Source: Streptomyces himastatinicus ATCC 53653 (GTDB taxonomy: Bacteria > Actinomycetota > Actinomycetes > Streptomycetales > Streptomycetaceae). Taken from it: 64,000 nt of DNA. The notes under the pieces are model-generated. The model did no database searches and was not told the origin of the DNA. It saw only the letters and a program-made list of their open reading frames with translations. Shown one piece after another: positions 50,251-58,336 of the stretch (within the stretch, counting starts at the first letter, position 1; every line of letters begins with the position of its first letter). Where the stretch lies: NCBI RefSeq assembly GCF_000158915.1, contig NZ_GG657754.1, positions 1,246,524 through 1,310,523 of the forward strand. Direction: 5' to 3'. A program made the translations under genes and the position numbers.

Positions 50251-51549
50251 TCACTCCCCGATGACCACCACTCGCGCCCAATCGGGTGGCGTATCCGACA
50301 CGTAATCCGGGTTGTCCTCGTCCCCTGACCGGGTGGCCCGATGCCGGGGGAAGAGGCCCACCACCGTCCGGCACGGCGGTCGGGTACCCGGCCAGGGTGT
50401 CTGGCCGTCGGTGAGGGCCACGAGGACATCGGGGCGGGGGCGTGCCCGCAGGGCCCTGGCGAAGCCCGTACGGAGGTCCGTACCCCCGCCGCCCACCAGG
50501 GGTATTCCCTCGGCGCGGCACAGCGGGTGCACGGTGTCGGCCGCCGCGTCGCACGGCAGCACGCTGACCAGGTCGCGGCGGCCGCCCACGGCACGGGAGA
50601 TGGCGGCGACCTCGAGGAGCGCACTGCCCAGTTCGGTATCGCTGACCGAGCCGGAAGTGTCGATGACCACGGAGACCCGGGGCGGCCGCCGCCGCAGGCT
50701 CGGCAGGACGGCACCCGCCACGGCGGCCGAGCGCCGCGACGGGCGGCCGTACGTGTAGTCCTCGCCCGCGCCGGGGCCGGAGGCCACCGAGCGGACGGCC
50801 GCGCCCAGCAACTCCCGCCACGGCTGCGGCGGATGGAACGCCTCATCGGCCCACCGCTGCCACCCCTTCGGGGGCGTGCGAATCGGACCGGCCGGGTGAA
50901 TGCCCTGCGCCACCCCGGGAACCCGGCCGGCGTCCCGTTTCTGCGCCGCTGAGGCCGGGGGGCCCCGTCCGGCCCCAGGTCCCAGCCGCGTTCGCGGCCG
51001 TCGGCGCCGCTGCCGCAGTCCAGCCACGCCATGCTCTGGGTGCGCGGGCCCGAGCCGGAACAGCCGCAGGTAGTCCTCCATCAGCTCCCCTTCGGGCAGC
51101 GTCAGGGACGCCGGGTCGACGGCGCCTTCGGGACGGACCAGCCCGTCGCCGAACACATCGTCGTTGATCTCGCAGTCCGCGGCGATGTTCATCCGCAGCC
51201 GCTCCGCGGGGCCGGTCAGCCCGCGCTCCCGCGCGACCCGGTCGCTGCGCCCGTGGTGGTCGCGCAGCAGGTGGGACACCTCGTGCACCCACACGGCGGC
51301 CAGTTCCTCGACGGGTGTCCGGTCCACGAACGCGGGTGACACGTAACACCGCCAGTGCCGGTCGACGGCCATCGTCGGCACCTGCCGCGACTCGACGGTG
51401 TGCAGGGCGAACAGCGCCGTCGCCAAGTAGGGCCGGGCGCGGGCGGCATGGAGCCGGGCGGCGAACAGCTTGTCGAGGTCCAGTGGCCGCGGGGTGGGTG
51501 GGGGCGAGGTTGTCGGTGTGTCCGGGGCTGCCGGTGGGTTCGCGGTCAT
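50251..51549 (-). CDS. vWA-like putative metallopeptidase (DUF2201 type)
   Basis: A 432-residue protein from the ATG at 51549, overlapping the MoxR stop (ATGA). The N-terminal zinc-peptidase-like domain has V-H-E-V-S-H near residues 88-93 and R-M-N-I-A-A-D-C-E-I-N-D-D. The C-terminal vWA-like domain has the MIDAS V-V-I-D-T-S-G-S-V-S. Between them, 50945-51040 appears displaced in frame: the conserved W-L-D-C-G-S-G-A-D-G segment is readable only in another frame. It is usually paired with a MoxR ATPase, here directly upstream. It may be a metal-dependent effector or a substrate-binding partner of the ATPase (inference). Confidence 0.8.
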   Translation of the reverse strand: MTANPPAAPDTPTTSPPPTPRPLDLDKLFAARLHAARARPYLATALFALHTVESRQVPTMAVDRHWRCYVSPAFVDRTPVEELAAVWVHEVSHLLRDHHGRSDRVARERGLTGPAERLRMNIAADCEINDDVFGDGLVRPEGAVDPASLTLPEGELMEDYLRLFRLGPAHPEHGVAGLRQRRRRPRTRLGPGAGRGPPASAAQKRDAGRVPGVAQGIHPAGPIRTPPKGWQRWADEAFHPPQPWRELLGAAVRSVASGPGAGEDYTYGRPSRRSAAVAGAVLPSLRRRPPRVSVVIDTSGSVSDTELGSALLEVAAISRAVGGRRDLVSVLPCDAAADTVHPLCRAEGIPLVGGGGTDLRTGFARALRARPRPDVLVALTDGQTPWPGTRPPCRTVVGLFPRHRATRSGDEDNPDYVSDTPPDWARVVVIGE

Positions 51550-52763
51550 CGGGCGGCCTTCGCGGTGGCGGCGCTCCGGGCGGCCGCGTGGTCCGCGCGC
51601 CGGGACAGGGACACCGTTCCGGCGAGCTTCTCGATCGATGCCGGAACGTCCCAGTCCGCGCGGCGCAGCGTGGCCAAAGTGGTCGCGGGGACGACCACCA
51701 GGTCGGGAGCCCCGGTTTCCACCGCCCGCACCAGAAGCGCCCATGCCGCGTCCCAACGGGCCTTCTCCGGGCGTGTACGGACCGCCTCCACCACGCCGTC
51801 GAGCACGGCCTGACGCAGATCCCCCCGCTCGGGCAGGGCGGCATGCGCGGGGTCGGCGAGAAGCGTCTCGGGGTCCGGGAGGTCCATCCGGTCCAGACTC
51901 GCCAGCAACTCCAGCCCCGGGCCGTCCCCCACGGTGCCCCTGACCAGCAGGGAGAGGACATCGCGGGAGCATCCGGCCGCGGTGGCGAAGGCGATCAGGC
52001 GCAGCGTCATCTCCCAGCTCCGGGGCGACGGCCAGGGTCCGCCGCGGCGCGTTTCGCTGCTGGGCAGCCGGTGCACGAGCCCGGGGCGGGCGGTCAGGAA
52101 TCCGCACACCGCGCGGCGGGCGAAGTCCACGGCCTCCGGGGCCATTTCCGGGGCGAGCCGTGGCAGGGTCGCCCGGGGCCAGGTCCCCCCGAGGCCGCGT
52201 ACCACGACCTCGTGGTCATGGGCCCACTGGAGGTGGACGAACCGGTTGGCCAGGGGCGGGCTCAGTTCCCAGCCGTCGGCGGCCGAGGACCGCGGATTGG
52301 CGGCCGCCACGATCCGTACGCCGGGCGGGAGGTGGAGCGACCCGATCCGCCGCTCCAGCACCAGGCGGAGCAGGGCGGCCTGAACGGCCGGTGGCGCGGT
52401 GGACAGCTCGTCCAGGAACAGCAGCCCCCGGCCGGTCCGTACGAGGCGTACGGCCCAGTCCGGCGGGGCCATCGGGACGCCCTGGACCGCGGGGTCGTCC
52501 CCGACGACGGGCAGGCCCGAGAAGTCGGACGGCTCGTGCACACTGGCGATCACTGTGGTCAGCGGGAGGTCCAGGGCCTCGGCGAGCTGGGTCAGGGCCG
52601 CGGTCTTGCCGATGCCCGGCTCGCCCCACAGCAGCACGGGCAGGTCGGCGGCCACGGCCAGGGTGAGGGCCTCCAGTTGGGTGTCGGGGCGCGGTTCGGT
52701 GGTGGTATCGCGCAACAGGGTCAGCAACGTGTCGGCGACGTCGAGCGAACGGTATGAGGGCAT
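51546..52763 (-). CDS. MoxR-type AAA+ ATPase (module 1)
   Basis: A 405-residue AAA+ protein from the ATG at 52763 with AGGTGATC upstream. Walker A is G-E-P-G-I-G-K-T (near residues 48-55), Walker B L-L-F-L-D-E-L, and sensor 1 A-A-A-N-P-R. MoxR ATPases act as chaperones that load metals or remodel partner vWA proteins. The partner is the DUF2201 protein translated from the overlapping gene. A second, quite different MoxR gene lies at 57159-58271. Confidence 0.92.
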   Translation of the reverse strand: MPSYRSLDVADTLLTLLRDTTTEPRPDTQLEALTLAVAADLPVLLWGEPGIGKTAALTQLAEALDLPLTTVIASVHEPSDFSGLPVVGDDPAVQGVPMAPPDWAVRLVRTGRGLLFLDELSTAPPAVQAALLRLVLERRIGSLHLPPGVRIVAAANPRSSAADGWELSPPLANRFVHLQWAHDHEVVVRGLGGTWPRATLPRLAPEMAPEAVDFARRAVCGFLTARPGLVHRLPSSETRRGGPWPSPRSWEMTLRLIAFATAAGCSRDVLSLLVRGTVGDGPGLELLASLDRMDLPDPETLLADPAHAALPERGDLRQAVLDGVVEAVRTRPEKARWDAAWALLVRAVETGAPDLVVVPATTLATLRRADWDVPASIEKLAGTVSLSRRADHAAARSAATAKAAR

Positions 52764-52819
52764 GTTTGATCACCTGTGGGTTCGTGGGTGAGCCGAAGGG
52801 CGCGGGGCCAAAGCCCCGG

Positions 52820-54193
52820 TCAGCGCAGGGATACGTGGCGCGGGCGGGAGCGGCGACGACGGCGTTCGGGCCGATTGCGGTCGCGGTCAGCTATAGGTCC
52901 GGGACCGGATTCGATCAGCCCTGATCGGTACAGCCCGTACGTGATCCGGCGCTGCGCGGCCGCTTCCAGTTCGTCCCGCAGCGCACCGTCGCGCAGCAGT
53001 GCGTCGGGGCCCAGCAGCCCTTCGACGACGGCCAGCGCACCGGCGGTGTCGCCGTGGTCCAGGCGTTCGCGGACCCCGGCGAGGCAGTCCGGGTGGCGGT
53101 GCGCCTCGTCGACGGCCTGAAGGCAGGGAAGCGGCGTACCGGTGAGGGCGGCGAGCAGTTCCTCGCGCCGGATCTCGGCCGGGTCGTGGTCCAGCGGCGC
53201 CAACACCCCGTTGACCAGGCCGATCCGGTGCCGGGCTCCCCGGCACTCCACCAGGCGCGGCTGTCCCGCCCGGTCCGGGGGCCGGGACGGACCGGTCGGC
53301 ACATGGTCCGGTGCCAGGGCCGAGGCGACCAGCGGGTGCAGTTGGTCGGCCTGGATCGAACCGGTGCGGAGCAGTTCCAGGTCCGGCAGGACCCAGGTCG
53401 CCGCGTCGGGCAGAACGGGCAGCGTGGCGGGCGGCCCGGCAGCGCGCGCGTCGCCTGCGTCGTGCGCGTCGCCCGCGGCGAGGTCCAGGACCAGCCGGTG
53501 GCGGCCACCGAGCCGTACGAGGACGGCATCGGCGGACGAGCCCTCGGCGTGCAGCACGATCCTCGCCTCGGCCGCCCACCGGTCGACGGCACAGCGGCGC
53601 CCCGGCGGCACCGGGCCCGGTGTATCCCCGTCCTCGGCGGGCAACTGCTCGGCCCCGGACCGGATCCGCAGCTCATCGGCCCTGCGCGCGTCCCACAGAT
53701 GCCGGTGCAGATCGAGGCGGAACCGCCGGCCCGGCCGCGGATGGGGATGCGGATGATGGCCGGAGCCGGATCCGTCCCACAGCGCGAGGCTGATCCGCTG
53801 CCCGGCGTCCGCCCAGGCGGGCGGTGTCCGGGCGACGAGGTGTACGGGGCCGGGGCCATCGCGCCCCGGGGCGTCGTACCGCGCGAGGGCGATGGTCAGG
53901 CCGGGGCGCAGCAGTCCGTCAGGGGCGATCCGCGGCATATGCCAGCGCAACAGGTCGGGCGCCAGATGGCGGAGGTCGTCCCGTACCCGGGCCGCGAGTT
54001 CCCGGCCGTGGGTACGCGCCACGGAACGCGGATGGAGGTCGACGTCGAAGCCTGCGGCGGCGCACGCCCCCGCCCAGTCACCGGCGCGGCGGCGGGCGGT
54101 CGCAGTCTCGATCATGGACGGCGGCACGGCGAACTCACGCACGCGCCGCCAGAAGGAAAGGCAGGGGTATCCCTTCGCGGTGTCGGTGAGCAT
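52820..54193 (-). CDS. conserved hypothetical protein of the MoxR/metallopeptidase module
   Basis: About 457 residues from the ATG at 54193 (AAGGTGAG upstream). I know similar proteins only as hypotheticals in streptomycetes, starting with L-T-D-T-A-K-G-Y-P-C-L-S-F-W-R-R-V-R-E-F. It is Arg/His-rich, with a H-P-H-P-H-P run near residue 151 and D-L-H-R-H-L-W-D-A-R-R. No catalytic motif or membrane segment is visible. The tail is strongly basic (R-R-R-R-R-S-R-P-R), which might bind nucleic acid. It lies 56 bp upstream of the MoxR gene on the same strand. Confidence 0.7.
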   Translation of the reverse strand: MLTDTAKGYPCLSFWRRVREFAVPPSMIETATARRRAGDWAGACAAAGFDVDLHPRSVARTHGRELAARVRDDLRHLAPDLLRWHMPRIAPDGLLRPGLTIALARYDAPGRDGPGPVHLVARTPPAWADAGQRISLALWDGSGSGHHPHPHPRPGRRFRLDLHRHLWDARRADELRIRSGAEQLPAEDGDTPGPVPPGRRCAVDRWAAEARIVLHAEGSSADAVLVRLGGRHRLVLDLAAGDAHDAGDARAAGPPATLPVLPDAATWVLPDLELLRTGSIQADQLHPLVASALAPDHVPTGPSRPPDRAGQPRLVECRGARHRIGLVNGVLAPLDHDPAEIRREELLAALTGTPLPCLQAVDEAHRHPDCLAGVRERLDHGDTAGALAVVEGLLGPDALLRDGALRDELEAAAQRRITYGLYRSGLIESGPGPIADRDRNRPERRRRRSRPRHVSLR

Positions 54194-54242
54194 CAGCACT
54201 CACCTTGCGCGGACGAGACCCCCAATCTGGCTACAGAATGAG

Positions 54243-54275
54243 TCATCGCGGGGAGCATAACGCTCCCCGCGATGA
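54243..54275. terminator. perfect hairpin between the two modules
   Basis: 14-bp perfect arms (TCATCGCGGGGAGC and its complement, 54243-54256 and 54262-54275) around ATAAC. It lies 16 bp after the DUF5682 stop and 50 bp before the next gene. There is no T-run, so it would act as an actinobacterial stem-only terminator or as an operator of the downstream module. Confidence 0.6.
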
Positions 54276-54291
54276 TCTGTCAGGTGAAAAA

Positions 54292-57162
54292 TCAGGCGCC
54301 GGTCAGCAGCGCCTCCAGGGCCACGGCCGTATCCGGGTGGCGACCGGCCAGTGCCGCGCCCGCCGGGTGGTGGGAGTCCTCCGTCGCCCATGTCCCGTCG
54401 CAGCCCAGCAGGTCCGCCACCGCGTCGCAGGTCGCCGGGTGGGCGACGAGCAGCGCGCTGCGGCGGTCGCCGTCCGCGCCCGCCGCGGACGGCACGGCTT
54501 CCGGCTCCGGCTGCGCCTGCCACGGCGGCACCCATGCGTCCAGCGCCGGGAGACGGCCGGGGAAGATCCGTCCGGCCTCGCGGATGAGCAGCGGGGCGAG
54601 TTCGGCACCGCCCGATCGCAGGGTGGTGATCAGGGTCGGCAGCCAGGGCAGGAGCACCGTGTCCGGCAGCCGCGCGAAGGCGTTCGACACCGCCTCCACG
54701 ACGAAGTCGGTGAGCCCCGGGACGGGCTCCAGCGCCTGCACGAAGCCGCTGAGGTAGCGCGGATAGGCGGGCAAGACCATGGGGTTGGCGAGCAGTTCGT
54801 CGCAGCGCGCCCGAAGGTCCGTACGGGAGAGGTGTCCGAGCTGCTGCTGTGCCGCCCACAGCAGCGCCGTCTTCGACGGATCCCGCGGATGCGACTGGGC
54901 GACGGCCAGCTCCAGTTGGGTGCGGTCGCAGCCCAGCGAGAGCGCCAGGCTCTCCATGCTGAACAGGAAGCCCAGCATCGCCGACACCTGGCGGACGGTG
55001 GCGTCGTCGTCGGTGAACGCCGTCGGCAGCAGGGTGCAGTAGTGCGCGTATCCGGTCTTGACGAAGGACTCGATCCACGGCGGCAGCACCGGCTCGCTGG
55101 TGCGGTAGTACGCCAGCAGCCGCCGCACCCGGCGCAGCACCTCCGGTGCGCCGTCGACGCTGCGCTCGGCCGACAGCACCTCCAGGGCGCGGGTGCCCAG
55201 TTCGTCGGCGAGACGGCGGCTGCGCAGGTACAGCGTCGCGTCCTCGACGGCTTTGAGGACGGTCGCCGCGGTGGCCTGGGGGTCGTACGCCGTGCGGCGA
55301 AGGCGCTGCTCCAGGACCTGCTCGATGCTGACGCCCTCGTAGCCCAGCTCGATGAGCGCACGCTGGTGGGTGCCCAGCGCCACGTCCCATGACTCCTGGA
55401 TCGGCCGCTCCCCCAGGGTCCGCTCACCCATGATCGGCCGGGCGGTGCCGTGGGGCATGAGGTAGCGCAGGATCCACAGCACGTCGGAGCACTGCTGAAG
55501 TTCCGGCCGGGAGGCGATGTCCAGCAGTGCCCGCTGCACACCGCGCTGCTGGAGCTTCAGGTTCAGCGGCGCGAGCCGGTCGTGCACGTCGCGGGCCAGG
55601 GGCGGCAGCGCGTCGTAGCCGACCTTTCCGATCCGGTCGCCGCCCATCATGATCTCCACGAGGCGGCGCACATCGCGTCGCCCGGGCACGGTGTCCTTCT
55701 CGATGCAGGTGACGGCCGCGTCCTGGAAGTCGTACGGGGTGGGCTTGGCCCGGTCGCGCATCCCGGCCAGCAGGATCGACGTCTCGAACACCGCGATGGC
55801 GTCGGCGGTGGAGGCGAGGTAGCCGTTCCGGCGGGCGGCGCGCACGATCTCCACCGACCAGCCGAGCAGTTCGGTCTCGTCCAGCCGGTCCAGTACGGGC
55901 GGCTGCCGCAGGAAGCCGGTCAGCTTGTCGGAGGCCGGTGCCGGGGTGGCGGGCGCGGGAGCCGTGGCGGGCGCGGTCTTCTGCGCCTTTCCCTTCTGCG
56001 CCTTGGTCTTCTTCGTGCCCGTCTGACCCGCCTGGCCCTCCAGGCGGTACGGCTCCACCCGGGTGCGCTTGACGTTCTTCGCCCAGACCGTCGCGGCGAT
56101 CGACACCGAACCGGCGGCGAGGCCGAACTGCGCCTCGATCGCCGCGTGGCTGGACGGGATCAGGCCGTACTGCCAGGTGGTGGCCGTACGCGGGCTGATC
56201 CGATAGGTGTCCGTGCCGTGGACGCCGAACTCCTCGACGCGGCTGGCGGCGTGGAAGGCGCCACACACGTAGAGGCAGTCCGCGGGATCGGTGCCGGTGG
56301 CGGCCAGGTGCTCGCGCATCCTGGTCCACATGTAGCGCTCGCGGTCCTCGTCCACGCGCACCCGGTGCGGGTCGCCGGGGGCGAGGCGCCGGAAGAGGCT
56401 GCCGATCAGGAACATGACCTGGCGGTAGGTGTCGTGGTCGCCGTCGCCGAGCGGCAGCTCGACATACTGGTGCCACCACTCCGACCAGTGCCGCACCTTG
56501 CCGTGGCGCAGCAGGTGTTCCTCCAGCTCCGCGAAGCGCGGCCGCAGGTCGCCGATCTCCACGCCGACCGCGTCGCCGTGCAGCGCGGCCTCTTCGTCGG
56601 CGGCGGATGTGTCCGGCTCCCCCGCGTCGGCGGCGGGATCATCGGACTGCGATCGGCGCGCGTCCCACTGGAAGACATGGTCCGAGGAACGGTCGACGAG
56701 GACCAGCTCGACTCCGGGGGTGTCGAGCGCGTAGGCGATCGCCTGGTACTCGGCCGACGCCTCGGTGACCGGTGCGACCACCGACAGCGGGGACCATTCG
56801 GGCGGGAAGCCGTCCACATCGGTGGCGAACGCCTGGACCGCCACCGGGAGTCGGCAATTGCGCAGCTCGGTCAGCAGCGGCGCCATGTCCTCGCACAGCT
56901 CCAGGTACACGACCTTCGGCTGCTTCTGGCGCAGACGGCGGGCCATCGCGATCGCCGAGGCGGGCGAGTGGTGGCAGACGGGGAAGATCTCCAGTGGCTC
57001 GCCCGCCGCGCGGTCGACGTCGTCGACGAGGCCGAGCAGGATGCTCTCCAGGGCGTCGGGCCCGTCGGCGAACGTCGCGGCGGCCTCCCGAAGCTGCCCG
57101 CGCAGCGCTTCGAAGGTCTCCTGGTGGGTCTCCTGGTGGGTCTCCTGCTGGGTGCCGCTCAT
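54292..57162 (-). CDS. DUF5682 family protein (YehM-like)
   Basis: A 956-residue protein from the ATG at 57162. The N-terminal third has a motif series recalling the TraB/TIKI/erythromycin-esterase superfamily: V-C-H-H-S-P-A-S-A (62-70), V-V-Y-L-E-L-C-E-D (84-92), E-R-Y-M-W-T-R-M-R-E (275-284) and V-C-G-A-F-H-A (299-305). A Lys/Ala-rich linker (about 385-420) leads to a long helical C-terminal part. Function is unknown; the motifs allow a metal-dependent hydrolase or protease (inference). It is co-translated with the MoxR gene upstream. A 12-bp coding repeat gives Q-E-T-H-Q-E-T-H at the N-terminus. Confidence 0.82.
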   Translation of the reverse strand: MSGTQQETHQETHQETFEALRGQLREAAATFADGPDALESILLGLVDDVDRAAGEPLEIFPVCHHSPASAIAMARRLRQKQPKVVYLELCEDMAPLLTELRNCRLPVAVQAFATDVDGFPPEWSPLSVVAPVTEASAEYQAIAYALDTPGVELVLVDRSSDHVFQWDARRSQSDDPAADAGEPDTSAADEEAALHGDAVGVEIGDLRPRFAELEEHLLRHGKVRHWSEWWHQYVELPLGDGDHDTYRQVMFLIGSLFRRLAPGDPHRVRVDEDRERYMWTRMREHLAATGTDPADCLYVCGAFHAASRVEEFGVHGTDTYRISPRTATTWQYGLIPSSHAAIEAQFGLAAGSVSIAATVWAKNVKRTRVEPYRLEGQAGQTGTKKTKAQKGKAQKTAPATAPAPATPAPASDKLTGFLRQPPVLDRLDETELLGWSVEIVRAARRNGYLASTADAIAVFETSILLAGMRDRAKPTPYDFQDAAVTCIEKDTVPGRRDVRRLVEIMMGGDRIGKVGYDALPPLARDVHDRLAPLNLKLQQRGVQRALLDIASRPELQQCSDVLWILRYLMPHGTARPIMGERTLGERPIQESWDVALGTHQRALIELGYEGVSIEQVLEQRLRRTAYDPQATAATVLKAVEDATLYLRSRRLADELGTRALEVLSAERSVDGAPEVLRRVRRLLAYYRTSEPVLPPWIESFVKTGYAHYCTLLPTAFTDDDATVRQVSAMLGFLFSMESLALSLGCDRTQLELAVAQSHPRDPSKTALLWAAQQQLGHLSRTDLRARCDELLANPMVLPAYPRYLSGFVQALEPVPGLTDFVVEAVSNAFARLPDTVLLPWLPTLITTLRSGGAELAPLLIREAGRIFPGRLPALDAWVPPWQAQPEPEAVPSAAGADGDRRSALLVAHPATCDAVADLLGCDGTWATEDSHHPAGAALAGRHPDTAVALEALLTGA

Positions 57163-58271
57163 GACAGGGTGGCGATCGCGTCGCGGCCGCCCTCCAGGAA
57201 CTCGGGCCAGGATCCGCCCTCGTCCTTGCTGCGCGGCTCCACGACCCCGTGCAGATACTTGTTGAGGATGGCCAGGTCCTCGGGCTCGCGCCGGGCCAGC
57301 GACCCGACGAGCGAGGTGGCGAGGGTGTGGGCGGTCAGGGCGCGCTCGCCGAAGAAGTTGCTGTGCAGGATCGCGTCCTCGAGGACACCGATCTGTTCGG
57401 CGGTGGACAACGCGGACTCCAGCTTCTCGTCGTCGCTTCCGGCCGCGGCCGCCGAGGCGCGCAGATCGGCGAAGCTCTGGAGCAGGACGTCGAGCAGCGT
57501 CGGCGGCACATCCAGCTCGATCTGGTGGCGGCGCAGCAGTTCCTCGGTGCGGAAGCGGACGATCTCCGCCTCGCTCTTCTTGTTCGTCATCACCGGGATG
57601 CGGACGAAGTTGAAGCGGCGCTTGAGGGCCGAGGACAGGTCGTTGACGCCCCGGTCGCGGCTGTTGGCGGTGGCGATGATCGAGAAGCCGGGCTTGGCGA
57701 AGACGATGCCGTCACTGTCCAGTTCGGGAACGGAGATGTACTTCTCGGACAGGATCGAGATCAGCGCGTCCTGGACATCGCTGGTGGAGCGGGTCAGTTC
57801 CTCGAACCGGCCGATCGCGCCGCCCTCCATGGCGGTCATGATCGGCGAGGGGATCATCGACTCCCGCGACTGGCCCTTGGCGATGACCATGGACACGTTC
57901 CAGGAGTACTTGATGTGGTCCTCGGTGGTGCCGGCCGTGCCCTGCACGACCAGCGTGGAGTTGCGGGAGATCGCGGCGGACAGCAGCTCGGCCAGCCAGC
58001 TCTTTCCGGTGCCGGGGTCACCGATGAGCAGCAGACCGCGGTCGGAGGCCAGGGTGACGATGGAGCGCTCGACGAAACTGCGGTCGCCGAACCACTTCTG
58101 GGCGATCTCCCGGTCCAGGCCGTCGGAGCGCTCGGAGCCCAGGATGAACACGCGGATCATCTTCGGGGACAGACGCCAGGAGAACGGCTTGGGGCCGTCG
58201 TCGATGGACTCCAGCCAGTCCAGCTCCTCGGCGTACTTGATCTCGGCGGGGGCGCGCAACAGGTCGGACAT
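57159..58271 (-). CDS. MoxR-type AAA+ ATPase (YehL-like, module 2)
   Basis: A 370-residue ATPase. I chose the ATG at 58271, since the longer open frame (to 58559) lies inside the vWA gene. Walker A is G-D-P-G-T-G-K-S (84-91), a Walker-B-like F-E-E-L follows, and sensor 1 reads A-T-A-N-S-R-D-R-G. Its stop overlaps the DUF5682 start (ATGA). It is more similar in pattern to E. coli YehL than to the module-1 MoxR. It probably remodels the vWA protein encoded 65 bp upstream. Confidence 0.92.
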   Translation of the reverse strand: MSDLLRAPAEIKYAEELDWLESIDDGPKPFSWRLSPKMIRVFILGSERSDGLDREIAQKWFGDRSFVERSIVTLASDRGLLLIGDPGTGKSWLAELLSAAISRNSTLVVQGTAGTTEDHIKYSWNVSMVIAKGQSRESMIPSPIMTAMEGGAIGRFEELTRSTSDVQDALISILSEKYISVPELDSDGIVFAKPGFSIIATANSRDRGVNDLSSALKRRFNFVRIPVMTNKKSEAEIVRFRTEELLRRHQIELDVPPTLLDVLLQSFADLRASAAAAGSDDEKLESALSTAEQIGVLEDAILHSNFFGERALTAHTLATSLVGSLARREPEDLAILNKYLHGVVEPRSKDEGGSWPEFLEGGRDAIATLS

Positions 58272-58336
58272 CACAGGGCCTTTCTGAGCGGATCGGAGCA
58301 GGAAAGTAGGCAAGCGGGAACTGAGCGAGCGGGGGC

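Noticed and set aside
54243..54275. Hairpin considered as a phage attachment or recombination site
   Set aside because: No integrase, tRNA or second copy is seen; terminator or operator is simpler.
57118..57156. 12-bp direct repeats at the DUF5682 start
   Set aside because: Three in-frame copies coding Q-E-T-H; they look like simple coding slippage with no regulatory layout.
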